DNA of 64,000 bases, taken from the NCBI GenBank assembly GCA_963978895.1, contig OZ022240.1, positions 17,719,136-17,783,135 of the forward strand, read 5' to 3'. The translations under genes and the position numbers were made by a program. The notes beneath the pieces are model-generated. The model saw only the letters and a list, made by a program, of their open reading frames with translations. It was not told the DNA's origin and ran no database searches. Positions 1 through 10,219 of the stretch are shown piece by piece. Positions within the stretch are counted from its first letter, which is position 1, and every line of letters starts with the position of its first letter. The DNA is from Erpobdella octoculata. Its lineage: Eukaryota; Annelida; Clitellata; Hirudinida; Erpobdellidae.

Positions 1-1075
1 TATTTTTTTGCTTGGTTATTTAAACAGCTCATATCTTCTGAACTTAAACAGTTTTTTCCTATAAATTTTGCTTTTTGAAGGCAACAGCATAGAATGCCCC
101 TGCCTTGCCTTTTATTCTAAACATCCATTTGGTGATATCATCTTTTTCTCCAATCAGCCTCTTCTTTTCCTCAAGCAACCTCTTACATTCCAGTCTATCC
201 TCTTTTGACAGGTCATTGCTTAATATGATGTTTCTTGTTTCTTCTGCTTTCTTCAACTTTGGTGCATTTTCCATTGTCAGATTTTTAACTGAAGTAATTT
301 GAAACTTTATCATAACTGGTCTTGGTGTTTGCAATTCACTTTTTTTTCCTATTCTGTAAATTTCTAAAATTTCTTTTTCTAATTCCAAACCTGTAATACT
401 TTCCAATATTTGTATAACATCTTCTTTATCTTTACTTTTGGAGTTCTGCTCATTTTCAGGTATTCTATAAGCTACAATGTTGTTTTTCCTCTGTTGCCTA
501 TCTTCTACTGTATTAATTTTAATTCCTGTTACTTCCACTGCTCTTTGAATATTTTTAACATCTGTTGTCACTTCTTTTAAACTCTCTTTAACTATTTCTG
601 AGAATGTTCTATTTGTTCTACTGGTTTCCTCAAGTTTATCATTGGATTGTTTATTATATTTCACAATTTGCTCCTTCAACTCTTGAATCTGCTCTAGCTG
701 CACCTCCATCATGTTATCACCACGACCATACTCCGCCTGACGACCATTTATCTCCTCCACCGACATTTTTACACCTCGAATTTCTTGTTCAACAAACTCC
801 CTCATCTCCTTCATCATTTCTTTGATCTCTTGAGACTGTCCGTGTTCTTTATCCAACTCAACCAATTCTTTCAACCTTTCTTCATTATTCCTATGGCAAC
901 ATTCGCAAAGGTGAAGTCCCAGAACCATAACATCGCTCGCTACCTTCTTTTCTTCAAGTCTCGTTCTGCCGCCCGGCATTTGAAATATCTCTCCGAAATT
1001 TTTAGAAAACCGTTGAAGTACACAAATTAAAAACCAAAAGTGAACAATAAACCAAGCAATTCGCAAATTTTAACA
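1..1075 (-). mobile_element. CR1/L2-type LINE, 5' part
   Basis: This is the 5' portion of a non-LTR retrotransposon reading leftwards out of the window. It holds ORF1 (59-979) and, 27 bases further on, an ATG at 30-32 that opens a second frame of ten codons up to the window edge, the likely start of ORF2. The 5' boundary near 1,075 is only estimated. The family is judged from the ORF1 architecture; no reverse transcriptase is visible here. Confidence 0.7.
59..979 (-). CDS. LINE ORF1 protein (coiled coil plus RRM-like RNA-binding part)
   Basis: The frame is open from about 1,066, but the first ATG is at 977-979 (starting MPGGRTRLEEKK), giving about 306 residues. The first half is rich in Glu, Lys and Gln with heptad spacing, as expected for a trimerising coiled coil. 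After a short link comes RKNNIVAYRIPE, the strand at which the RRM-like domain of CR1/L2/Jockey ORF1 proteins usually begins, followed by a basic C-terminal part. In the family this protein binds its own RNA and helps target-primed reverse transcription; that role is inferred. The frame has no stops, so this copy may be young. Confidence 0.75.
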   Translation of the reverse strand: MPGGRTRLEEKKVASDVMVLGLHLCECCHRNNEERLKELVELDKEHGQSQEIKEMMKEMREFVEQEIRGVKMSVEEINGRQAEYGRGDNMMEVQLEQIQELKEQIVKYNKQSNDKLEETSRTNRTFSEIVKESLKEVTTDVKNIQRAVEVTGIKINTVEDRQQRKNNIVAYRIPENEQNSKSKDKEDVIQILESITGLELEKEILEIYRIGKKSELQTPRPVMIKFQITSVKNLTMENAPKLKKAEETRNIILSNDLSKEDRLECKRLLEEKKRLIGEKDDITKWMFRIKGKAGAFYAVAFKKQNL

Positions 1076-1860
1076 CATTGTTTACACAGTTATTTTATGG
1101 AAATTGGCCCCAAAAGAAATGAGCAAAGTGTTTCTTATGAGCCAAGTAATGTCAATTGGGGGGCAGGGAGACCATTGACCCCCTAACTTTTGAGTGGGCT
1201 ATCCTGACGTAGTTTTTGGCCCCCAAAGATAGAAATTGGGAGACCAAAAATGGCCAGAGAAGTGTAAAGTTGAAGCTTCAGAGAATTGAGCGGGTCATTT
1301 TTTATAGGGCTCAATAAAGATTTAAGTGACTCAGTTATAAAATTGCTTTGGAATAGTAGCTCTGACTACCCCCGGTCATCAGCTTTTTTGGAGCAAAATT
1401 GAAAATAGCATTTCAAAAATTTTTGGTGGGCCCTGAGAGGTTTTGCTGAAATGACATCCCTGTAGGAACCCCATATTATTTAAATTTATTATACAATGAA
1501 TGCTTATGCACTGCATAATTCAGTATTTATAAGGCTATCTCAGAATAATTGATTTATAAATAAGCTATCAAGGCTAAAACTAAAACTAGACCACACCAAT
1601 AAAAAAGCAAGAACTTTGAAGAAACTGAGCTAATTATGCTTTTAATGTATTATCATAATTACTTATTATTATTAAAAGTATAAAATCTATAAATACATGA
1701 CAATTATGTTAATTACTGGTTAAGTGAAACAAAAAAAATTTGTACTAAATAAACCCAACTGCTCTCATAAAATCATCAAAAGCCACCAGCTAGTTGTCCT
1801 CAAATAGATTAAATATTTTTATTTCGTGTATCTTTAAAAGTTATCAATCTAAACAAAAAC
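1076..1860. other. Non-coding, repeat-derived stretch
   Basis: No coding exon is recognised. Around 1,140-1,440 is a copy of a dispersed repeat whose hallmark is ACTACCCCCGGTCATCAGC (about 1,366), also present near 3,990, 41,320 and 60,890. The remainder is AT-rich and should be intron of the cotransporter gene. Confidence 0.4.
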
Positions 1861-1971
1861 CTGTTTCACATGAAGTGGTGAACTCTCAGTTTTCCTGGGT
1901 GCAATACCACCTTGATAGTCAGCTAACTGTTGGAGGAAAGATGTCACAAAAGGACTTTGTTCTGTGTCATC
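1861..1971 (-). CDS. KCC-like exon 3
   Basis: After the acceptor ATATCAG the only open frame is phase 0 and codes for SPFVTSFLQQLADYQGG and a polar tail. The donor is CAG|GTTTTT. The phase does not match exon 2 unless two bases of the ACACA run are surplus. Confidence 0.5.
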
Positions 1972-2844
1972 CTGATATTATTTAAATGTTTATATTTTAT
2001 AATAAATATAAAATGTTTATATTTTATAATAAAATTATATTATAATTAGAATTTGTAAGACAGCTGTGTTAATAAAAATCACAATTTGTATTCTATGGTA
2101 ATATTTACATTTTCATATATATGATTACCCTAAATATAACAAATTTAAATAAATAATGAACCTGCTTAAATTATTAAATCTGTGGAAATTCATTCTACAA
2201 ATATAACATTATGAGGAAACCTGATAAATGAATGGGGGATATTACAGAAGTTTAATTAATCTTTCACCATAATAAAAATAATAAATTTTTCAGATAATTG
2301 TAAATAATGACCTCATATAATGCTGTGTTTCCTCCACTCTTCTCAATTTGACTGCATCTTGCTGGTGATCCTTATTTTGTCATATATTTTTTCAATGAAA
2401 ACAACTCAACAGATGATCATTATTTTCATAGAATAACTTACTCCTCAAACTCAACTCCGATTTTACCGCTGCCATCTCCTTACTTTAAACAAATAAAAAG
2501 CTTGCACATGTCATAAGAACTAGCTAATTTGGCTAATATTTCAAATTGACGTTATTAAACATTTGTGATGAGCAAACAAAATAACTAACAGCAGCCTACG
2601 AAATTTTCAGTAAGATACAATTGACAAGAGTAATTATGAAATTACCCGGAGAACCAAGTTTGTCATCTAGAATATCTTGATTGCCATTTTTGGTTTCAAT
2701 GACTGAAGACTCCTTATTATGATGAGAAACTTCTAGCTCTATGGCTTCTTGATCTAGAAGTGGGACGTTGCTTTCAACCTTTTCCTGATCGACTTTATCT
2801 TCTGCTTTATTGACAATAAAGCGAGCAGAACTGGATTGTGCCAT
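1861..2844 (-). CDS. K-Cl cotransporter-like gene (SLC12A4-7 type), N-terminal exons only
   Basis: Three exons are proposed: 2646-2844, 2442-2478 and 1861-1971. The protein starts MAQSSSARFIVNK. RFIV fits the RFxV motif that docks the WNK-regulated kinases SPAK/OSR1, and long KCC isoforms carry such a motif near their N terminus. Exon 2 ends in VEFEE and exon 3 gives SPFVTSFLQQLADY, which lines up with the cytosolic stretch before the first membrane segment of KCCs (consensus FEEE..., P-V-S-S-L-L, L-A-N-Y). The twelve membrane spans would lie left of the window. KCCs export K+ and Cl- together across the plasma membrane. Exon 1 to exon 2 keeps phase, but exon 2 to exon 3 needs a 2-base correction within ACACA at about 1,964-1,968, so the model is imperfect. 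NKCC-type N termini also carry RFxV motifs, but the exon 3 match favours KCC. Confidence 0.55.
2442..2478 (-). CDS. KCC-like exon 2 (37 bases)
   Basis: This exon is bounded by a GTAAG acceptor and a strong GA|GTAAGT donor. Entered in phase 1 it reads GDGSGKIGVEFEE, matching the L-F-E-E-E stretch of KCCs. An alternative frame starts with ATG (MAAVKSELSLR) and could be a separate first exon. Confidence 0.45.
2646..2844 (-). CDS. KCC-like exon 1 (initiator exon)
   Basis: The ATG is at 2842-2844. The 66 codons are acidic and polar and include the RFIV motif at residues 9-12. The donor is G|GTAATT at 2,645, phase 1. Confidence 0.6.
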
Positions 2845-4240
2845 AGTCCAAAGTTCAAAGCCTTTGATTTTATTAGGTCAAAAACGATTCGTCGTTCCAG
2901 TTCCCGCCAAACAAAATCAAATGGCATCGACACTCTTGTGCTAAAAGTTACAACGACCACGAATTTTTTAAGATACGGGTAAAAACTACACATATAAAAT
3001 GAGAATAAAAACTACTTATTATTTATGGCAATTTAGAAACTCGTATAATCGTAGTAAGTAGCAAGACAAGTTTAGTTGTGGTTTTTTTCGACCGTCTTAT
3101 TAAACGAAAAAATTTCATAAGAGCTCAATATTAACGAGCACGCATCTGTCATTTACGCGTTAGTAGTCTTTATAATGTACACTATTGTAGAACACTCGTA
3201 CTCTATTTTATCAGTCGATGTGTGCGGCGCGCAGTGAAACACTAGTTGCTAGTCATATGGCACTAATGTATGCGAAGATATGCGATCAGGCAGAGGCGTA
3301 CCGAGGGGGTTTGAGGTCTTAAACCCCACCGAGTTGAAAAACAAAGATGGGCGCTTTATCTAGAACATGCTTTTAATAGCTATTTTCTCACAGAATAAGC
3401 ATAATTGAAGATAAAATACTCAGAAAATGTTGCCAATATCCATACTTCGGAGTTTGATGATGTTATAAAAATTTTAGAATGTCTTTTCTTTTAAATTTTA
3501 CTGATGTAGGGTCCAGTGGAGGATCTAGGAATTTGGCAAAGGTGGTACGCAAGGTTTTGTTTTCTTTTTATAAACTTTTATTTAGGTTACAATCTCTGTT
3601 CGTCGTTGTGTGTGTCCTTCTCTATACACAAATCTTGCAAGTAAAATTTAACCAACTTTCTGACTAGCTAGCAAGCTTAAACTTTCAGCATAGATTGGAT
3701 GACAATGCATGTTTCAATTGAAAAAATAATATTTGAATATCTTTCGTATTTTTAAATCGAGTGTATTTGAAGTAAAAGTTTGTGTGGAAAAACTCGTTTC
3801 TTCTTACTTGTTAATTTTGATTATTTTCATTATGCAACCCTTTGTAAAATATCTTAAATTTCTTTAATCAGCAAAACCAAAAAAATCAGGAGCGTCGTTT
3901 GGGAGGGGCATTTTTGAAAAAGACATTTCTTTATATAAAAAAAAAATAAAAACGAAGTTTTATCAATTTTGGGGAAAAGTACCTCCGACTACCCCCTCCC
4001 CGGTCATCAGCTATTTTTGGAATCAAAAGTGTGTAGATTTTAAAAAAATTTGTGTAGAAAAAATTCTTGGAAAAAGTTTGGCCCCCCGAGGTATTGTTGA
4101 AATGATGTTCCTGAACAAAAGGACCTGAAATTAAACTTTTTATTTACCGGGCACCTGGCTCGGTTACTCGCCTTCTTACTCACTTTCTTTTTTCTCTCCC
4201 TTTTCTCTCGAAACTTCTCTGTATTTTTTCTGTAGCAATG
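2845..4240. other. Upstream region of the KCC-like gene and repeat debris
   Basis: No conserved exon is seen. 2,845-3,250 would hold the minus-strand promoter and 5' UTR. From 3,300 there is dispersed repeat sequence, including another copy of the CCCCGGTCATCAGC motif near 4,000-4,015. Confidence 0.35.
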
Positions 4241-6472
4241 TCAACACATGACATGCTATCTTTCTTTCCATCGTGCTGCGGAGTTAGGTTATCAAACACT
4301 TCAAAGCTGATGATTACTTTGAATTTTTGCCAATTTTTTCATATCATTTCTGATGCATTAGTAAAAACTCGAAAAAAAATTTCATCCGCAACGCCTCTTT
4401 TGACTTTAAAGACTTCAAGACAGCAATCAACTGCGATATGACATCTTTGATGTTTTGCGTGAAATCCACAAGGACCCGCTGAGAAATATCGTTTTGGTCA
4501 GGCAGTTTTCAACTATGGGCAGTGGGAATCCATACAACTGAACAAAAGCCAAAAACCAATGATGTCTGCTCTTGTCATTCCTGATTCTTGCGCATATCGA
4601 AAAACGTTGTTTTTGCAACGACTGAAAGCGGTCAAGAAACACCAAGATTGACTCATATAAACTATTCTATCTCGGGGCAAAGTCATTTTGATATATTTTT
4701 TAGCGTCCATCGTCTCTTGCTGCGTGGCTGCGTCAGTTCAATTTTATTGACAAGCTTCAAAGCTGTAAATAACTTTTAAGTGCTGCATTAAATACTAGGA
4801 TCGTTTCAATCCGACGGAGGAAAGTTATCAGTATCACTTATCACCGATGGCAAAATATTATTTTTTCAAAGATAATGATTTTTACGTCCCTTGGTAGACG
4901 TTCTTGTGTGAATAACTAAACGAGACTCCTTCATGTTTTAATCTTCAAACTCGAGCTGTTCAAGCCAAACCTTAACAGCTCAACTACATCTTTGATTTTG
5001 GACAGCTAGATTTTGTCATGGCTACAAGGATAACTTTGAGCAGTTGTGTTTATTTTGGGAAGTCTTCCGCCTTCCTAAACTGTATTTTTAGCTGGTTGAT
5101 GAAATGGTCCGAGAATTAAATGAAAATAGTTTTGTTTATACTTTTCTTCTGAACCACTCGCGAGAGCATTTGCATTGTAATTCTTTTTTCAAATCCTTAT
5201 AGGTGTTAGTTTTGGCCTATTATTATGTAATTTCTGACGCATTGATGAAAACCCAATAGAATTTTTCATCCGCAATGCTTCTTTGTTGAATGCCAAAGAG
5301 GCATTGCGGATGACAAACTCTGGATAGCCATGACATGCGCTATAGCAAAAGCCTAAAACCCTAGAGAAACCTGCTGAGAAATACCGTTTTGAGTTTTGAC
5401 CAGACAGTTTTCACTAATTGCAGAAACTAAGGGACCTGTTAAACTGCCTCGTGACTGCGTCAACGAACTGTTCAATCTTCCTTACGTACTTTTGTAAAAA
5501 AAAAATCAAATTGCAAAATCCATTCGCACATCTGAACATATTCCTGATTGCCGGATCATAACAGTTTCTAAAGCCAGCTAAATTTAGGTGATTATTGAAT
5601 AAAACACCTGATGATTGCTTGGCTCCTTTTAAACCTGCCTATTATAGCTGTTTCGCTGTAATAATTTGGTCATCAGCAATAATCTACGGTTAGACCCCCA
5701 CGTCCAAAAAGTCAGTCAATGTTAAATCCGCGGCATGAAGAAACCCGGAAAAATTTTCATTTTCAGCTTTCATTCATATTACAAATAATTACTGCTGGAA
5801 GAACATGCTGTTAAATTATCTGAGTCTATTTAGACAAAAGAACTTCTTTTGCTGGACCTGACGGTGGATGTCTAAATGTTTTTTTAGATATTATTTGAAA
5901 TATATTTAGTAGTGAATTGGTTTTAAAAAAGTACAAACTTCTTAAATATTTGCCAAAAATTCTTAAATAATTACAAAAATTCTTAAATTTCTGCCGAATA
6001 TCAGATGGTTGAAATTTAATAAAGATAAAGCCTACAGTAAAACAAAATGAAGTTGCTAGCTAAGTAAACAATTAGGTTATTTTTTTAAAGACGACTTAGG
6101 GGAGCCAGGCTCTCCGGGCCCTCCCTGTATCCGCCGCTGCTTATGTTGCTTTACACCCAATGAACCTGATCGTTATAGCGGTTGCACTGTCATACCTCGG
6201 TTATCATAGCAATAATGTGTGCTTAAAACCACGTGTCCAGAAAAACCTGTCAAAAGTTATAGTACCTATCAGTTAAATTTGAGGCATGAAAAGATCCAGT
6301 AACATTTTCACTCAGGCTTTCATTCGTACTACAAATGATTAATGCTGTCAAACCCTGCTGTTAAGTCGTTCGAGCTTATTTAGAAAAAGAAGTGTCATTT
6401 TCAACTTTTTTGATCGAACTGACGGTGGAAGTCTAAATGTTTTGTGAGACATATTTTGAAATATATTTTGTA
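4241..6472. repeat. Two internally duplicated repeat blocks
   Basis: Sequence at about 4,340-4,520 reappears diverged at about 5,225-5,420 (shared landmarks TTTCATCCGCAA and CTGCTGAGAAAT). A second block at about 5,690-5,915 is repeated at about 6,225-6,475 (shared landmarks ACGGTGGA and GTCTAAATGTTTT). The two duplications overlap in extent, suggesting decayed copies of one element lying head to tail. No convincing reading frame was found. Confidence 0.5.
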
Positions 6473-6520
6473 CTAGCAGTGCCCGTCGCGGCTTCGCTCA
6501 GTCAGACAGTCAGTCAGTCA

Positions 6521-6592
<72 letters not shown>

Positions 6593-6597
6593 TCCAA

Positions 6598-6657
<60 letters not shown>

Positions 6658-6706
6658 TCAGTCAGTCAGTCAGTCAGTCAGTCAACCAGTCAGCCAGGGG
6701 CAAAGA
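6473..6706 (-). mobile_element. Helitron-like termini enclosing a CAGC/CAGT microsatellite
   Basis: Read on the minus strand the right end is GACGGGCACTGCTAGT: a GC-rich hairpin stretch followed by CTAG and a host T, the hallmark of a Helitron 3' end. The other end can be placed at a 5' TC (6,705-6,706) preceded by A, so the host site is A|T as expected. Nearly everything between is (CAGC)n and (CAGT)n. The 3' end is clear; the 5' end is inferred. Confidence 0.5.
6500..6700. repeat. (CAGC/CAGT)n microsatellite
   Basis: An almost uninterrupted tetranucleotide array, mostly CAGC flanked by CAGT. It produces a spurious repetitive open frame. Confidence 0.95.
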
Positions 6707-6826
6707 TTTTTTTAAATTTAACCTAGAGACTCTTCAAACACAAATGGTCATGCCAATATACAATAGTTTGTTGTATTTTCATGTAAAACATCATATTAGA
6801 ACAAAAATATTACCTTTTATATTAAA

Positions 6827-7587
6827 CTAGAGGGGGCACCCGGCGTTGCCCGGGGTTTTTAGAGGTTTACCTAATGCGTTTCTTTTTCGCTCTCGTTTCC
6901 TTCCCGCTTGCGCTCCCGCTCCTTATCCGTTCCCTGTCGCTTTCCCGCTCATTTTTTCGCTCTCAGTTCCCCCCCTAGATCCGATTCTACATACATACAT
7001 ACATTCATACATACATACATACATTCATACATACATACATACATACATACATACATACATACATACATACATCCATACATACATACATACATACATACAC
7101 ACTCCCGCTCCCGGTCGTTATCCGTTCCCTGTCGCTTTCCCGCTCATTCTTTCGCTCTCAGTTGACCCCCCTAGATCCGATTCTACATACATACACACAA
7201 ACATACATACATACATACATACATACATACATACATACATACATACATACATACATACATACATACATACATACATACATACATACATACATACATACAT
7301 ACATACATACATACATACATACATACATACATACATACATACATACATACATACATACATCCATACATACATACATACATACATACATACATAGATACAT
7401 ACACACACATACATACTTTGAATGAGCAATTAGTGCCAAAATGTTGTAAAAAACACATACATACATACATACATACATACATAAACACACACACAGACAC
7501 ACATACATGCACATACACATACATACATACATACACACATACATACGCACATACATACATACATGCATGCATACATACATACATACA

Positions 7588-7621
<34 letters not shown>

Positions 7622-8346
7622 CACACATACAATGACATACATGCACATACACATACATACATACATAAACACATACATACGCACATACATATATATATAG
7701 TTCCCGCTCGCTCACCCGCTCCACTCCGCTCATTTTGTGACGGATTTCAAAATTTTTTTTCTATATTTGATTCCTCTTGACTCTCAAGGTTGTGTAAAAA
7801 TTTTATTACGATCGGATGAATGGTGTAGCAATGCATAAATAACATACCTATATACATACATACATATATACATACATATATACAAACATTCATTTTTATA
7901 TATATATATAGATTGAAAAAGATATTTACTTAATTTTTTCTGTGAAATTTTCAATTGTAAACAATGAAAGTCAGAAAATTTAATAACATGCGCTCTACCC
8001 CATTTGCGCATAAATGTCATGTCGCGGAAAATTAAACATCTGTATATCTCGATAACCCAAACTCCAATTTGAAAATTTATTTTTCCGTAAGACCAAATAG
8101 AGGGTGCTCTACAACTTTGCCATTTGAAGTTTTTTTCTAGGACGCACTGTTAAGGCTGTATAGCTACCGGGGTACATACTGCGGTCCCCATGGGCCACTC
8201 CATAATACAATGTCAATTTTTTTTTAGTTATTCTGTTAATAGGAGCTGAGAGAAATCCAATAAATAGAACATATCTAAAATCGGTTCAGCCGTTCTTGAG
8301 TTATAAGTGTCGTAACACAAACCCGACTTCCTTCTATATATATAGA
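6827..8346 (-). mobile_element. Non-autonomous Helitron with CATA microsatellite interior
   Basis: On the minus strand it starts TCTATATATATAGAAGG (8,346 downward) and ends CCCGGGCAACGCCGGG, a perfect 5-bp stem with a six-base loop, then 12 bases and CTAG at 6,827-6,830. The bases outside are A before TC and T after CTAG, the A|T target expected of Helitrons. It is 1,520 bp, carries no Rep/helicase, and most of its body is CATA repeats plus a CT-rich minisatellite. Confidence 0.75.
6984..7690. repeat. (CATA)n tetranucleotide arrays
   Basis: Three blocks of CATA/TATG repeats (about 6,984-7,098, 7,184-7,412 and 7,456-7,690) are separated by short unique or CT-rich stretches. They generate long Y-I-H-T and M-Y-V-C open frames that are not genes. 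Confidence 0.95.
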
Positions 8347-8558
8347 TAACTGAACGCAGACAAAAACGTGTGAATTATGAATGTAATAAAGAGTATCGAC
8401 GTTCTATTACTTTTTCAAAATCGTCCACTAAATCATCAAGATCAAATGTTTTTACTAAGTCATGTTCCACCGCCATCAGTAGTAAAAACTAAGTCTTTCG
8501 TCGCCACAAGGTTGATCTTAGATAAGTCTTCACACGTTTTAAAAATGAAAAAAAAACG

Positions 8559-8692
8559 TTAATTTGTTGATGCAGTGCTAACAGGTAATATCAGCATAAT
8601 TTTTAATATTTTTAGAACTTCTGAATAACCACATGGCAATTGGTCTAGTTTATGATGTGACTCAGCAAGATCCAAAAGTTTTTCTTCAGACT
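8559..8692 (-). pseudogene. hAT transposase C-terminal remnant
   Basis: The minus-strand frame reads KIMLILPVSTAST, matching the start of the hAT C-terminal dimerisation motif (L-P-V-S-x-A-S-x-E-R-S-F-S). The frame continues rightward across the insertion at 8,693-9,373 if that element and one copy of its 8-bp duplication are removed. It was therefore the target of the second hAT insertion. Confidence 0.55.
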
Positions 8693-9373
8693 CAGGGGCG
8701 CAGCCAGGGGGACGGGGAACCCGGGCCCCCTCCCGAAACCTCGCCAATGTTGATGTTGAAGTGACGCGCGTGCCCGTGTTTTCGAGACATATTTGAGTTA
8801 ATAATTATTTTGCAAATTAAATATTTAACAAGTTATCATAAATCTTACCCGATCCAACTTTTTTTGATTTTTCTTTTGTGACCCGACCCACCTGTTTTCG
8901 ACCTGACCCACTTTGGCTAGGACCCAATTGGCAGAGCGGCAACATACCGCAGTTGATGCTCTGCAACACTGTCAATATTCCATCTACCCACAGATAAATA
9001 CGCTGCTGAAACTATTCACGGCTTGTCCCTTTCTTCTGCGACAGCCGAGATCCTTCTCAACTATGCGCAGACTCAAATCTGATCTGCGCACCACAATGGA
9101 CCAGACCAGCTGAATGGATTTGCCCAGATGACTATCAATCGCAACCTTAACATTAATGAAAAAACCGTCATCAACATTTTTTTCAGAAAAAACTTCGGCT
9201 GAATTTCATATTGTAATTTACTGTTCTAAATAAAATGTCTTATGGTTTGTTATTACTAATTATTGCTGAAACTGTCGTTAAGCCTTTTGTTGGTTGTAAA
9301 TTTCTCAGTAAAACTCCTTACTAATCAGTTTTTCCCCCGGGCTCTTCGAAAAACAATTCTGGCTGCGCCCCTG
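8693..9373 (+). mobile_element. hAT element with perfect 8-bp target duplication
   Basis: The terminal inverted repeats begin CAGGGGCGCAGCCAG and end CTGGCTGCGCCCCTG. The 8-bp duplication TTCAGACT flanks it exactly (8,685-8,692 and 9,374-9,381). The inside holds a decayed C-terminal transposase segment (about 8,960-9,110) with YPQINTLLKL and SFSTMRRLKSDLR, the hAT dimerisation region. The 681-bp length and missing catalytic domain make it a deletion derivative. Confidence 0.9.
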
Positions 9374-9381
9374 TTCAGACT

Positions 9382-9992
9382 GACGACAGGTTTCATGAAA
9401 TATTAGCAGAGATATATGATATAACTAAGTAGATGTGATTCAAAATGTATGAAAAATACTACGTTTATAAACTAATCTTAATACTCAATCGTGAGTGAGC
9501 TAATAAAGATATTTTATTAAAGATACCCCCACCCCTCCGCCAATCCACGCTTCTGAGTTAGAGGTGCGAGAAACTAAGCGTGAAAAGCGTGCCGCAGAAT
9601 TGAAGGTTTTAGAAAGAGGATGAAGTGAAGGATCAATTCGAGGCAAAATGATAGAAGAGACTAAAAGTTGTAGAGAAGGATCATCCAGAAGTGGAAGAAA
9701 GTCGTTTACGATTTTATCTCATTTAACTTTCAGAGAAGCTTTTTTAAATTTTAATTGTAATTTTTGTTTGTTTAAAAACTGTTTAACATAGTCTTGACAG
9801 AAAATAAATATAATTATTTAACCAAACACGCAAAACGAAAGATAGACGACTGGAATTTCCTGGTTGACATGTTTTAGACATATAATGAAACTTGGGATCG
9901 AAATTACATTTTAGTATTTAAGTTGTAAATTTCACTTAAAATAAGTTGTAAATTTCACTTAAAATAGGTTGACAGTTTCAATTGCAACAGAG
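9382..9992. other. Upstream region of the kinase gene
   Basis: AT-rich sequence with no recognised gene. A direct repeat of about 24 bases (TAAGTTGTAAATTTCACTTA core) occurs at about 9,918 and 9,942, just ahead of the proposed initiator exon. The promoter and 5' UTR should lie here, but no clear TATA element was identified. Confidence 0.35.
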
Positions 9993-10044
9993 ATGAGTCT
10001 TTCAAAACCTCCAGAATCTTCTATAAGTATAGATTCATCTGAAG
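9993..10044 (+). CDS. Kinase exon 1 (initiator)
   Basis: The ATG at 9,993 starts MSLSKPPESSISIDSSE, ending phase 1 before GTTAGC. It was chosen because it joins exon 2 in phase without a stop. It is short and not conserved, so it is the least certain exon. Confidence 0.6.
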
Positions 10045-10188
10045 GTTAGCGATTTAATTTTCAATTACTAAAGTCATTTAATTTAAAGTAAAGTCATTAC
10101 CGACATATAATAATACGAACCTTTCCTAACAAGCTCAACCCATCAATATATTGAAAGTACAAGGTGAAACCTTTTAATAGTCCAGTAG

Positions 10189-10219
<31 letters not shown>

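Noticed and set aside
4238..4779. Open frames on both strands
   Set aside because: Short, no recognisable motif, and within a diverged duplicated repeat.
6437..6715. Open frame of repeated S-Q-P-A
   Set aside because: Translation of the (CAGC)n microsatellite; no protein-like composition outside the repeat.
6500..7690. CRISPR-like array
   Set aside because: Continuous tetranucleotide repeats without unique spacers, in a eukaryotic genome.
6846..7780. Several long overlapping frames (Y-I-H-T and M-Y-V-C repeats)
   Set aside because: All are readings of (CATA)n in different frames and strands.
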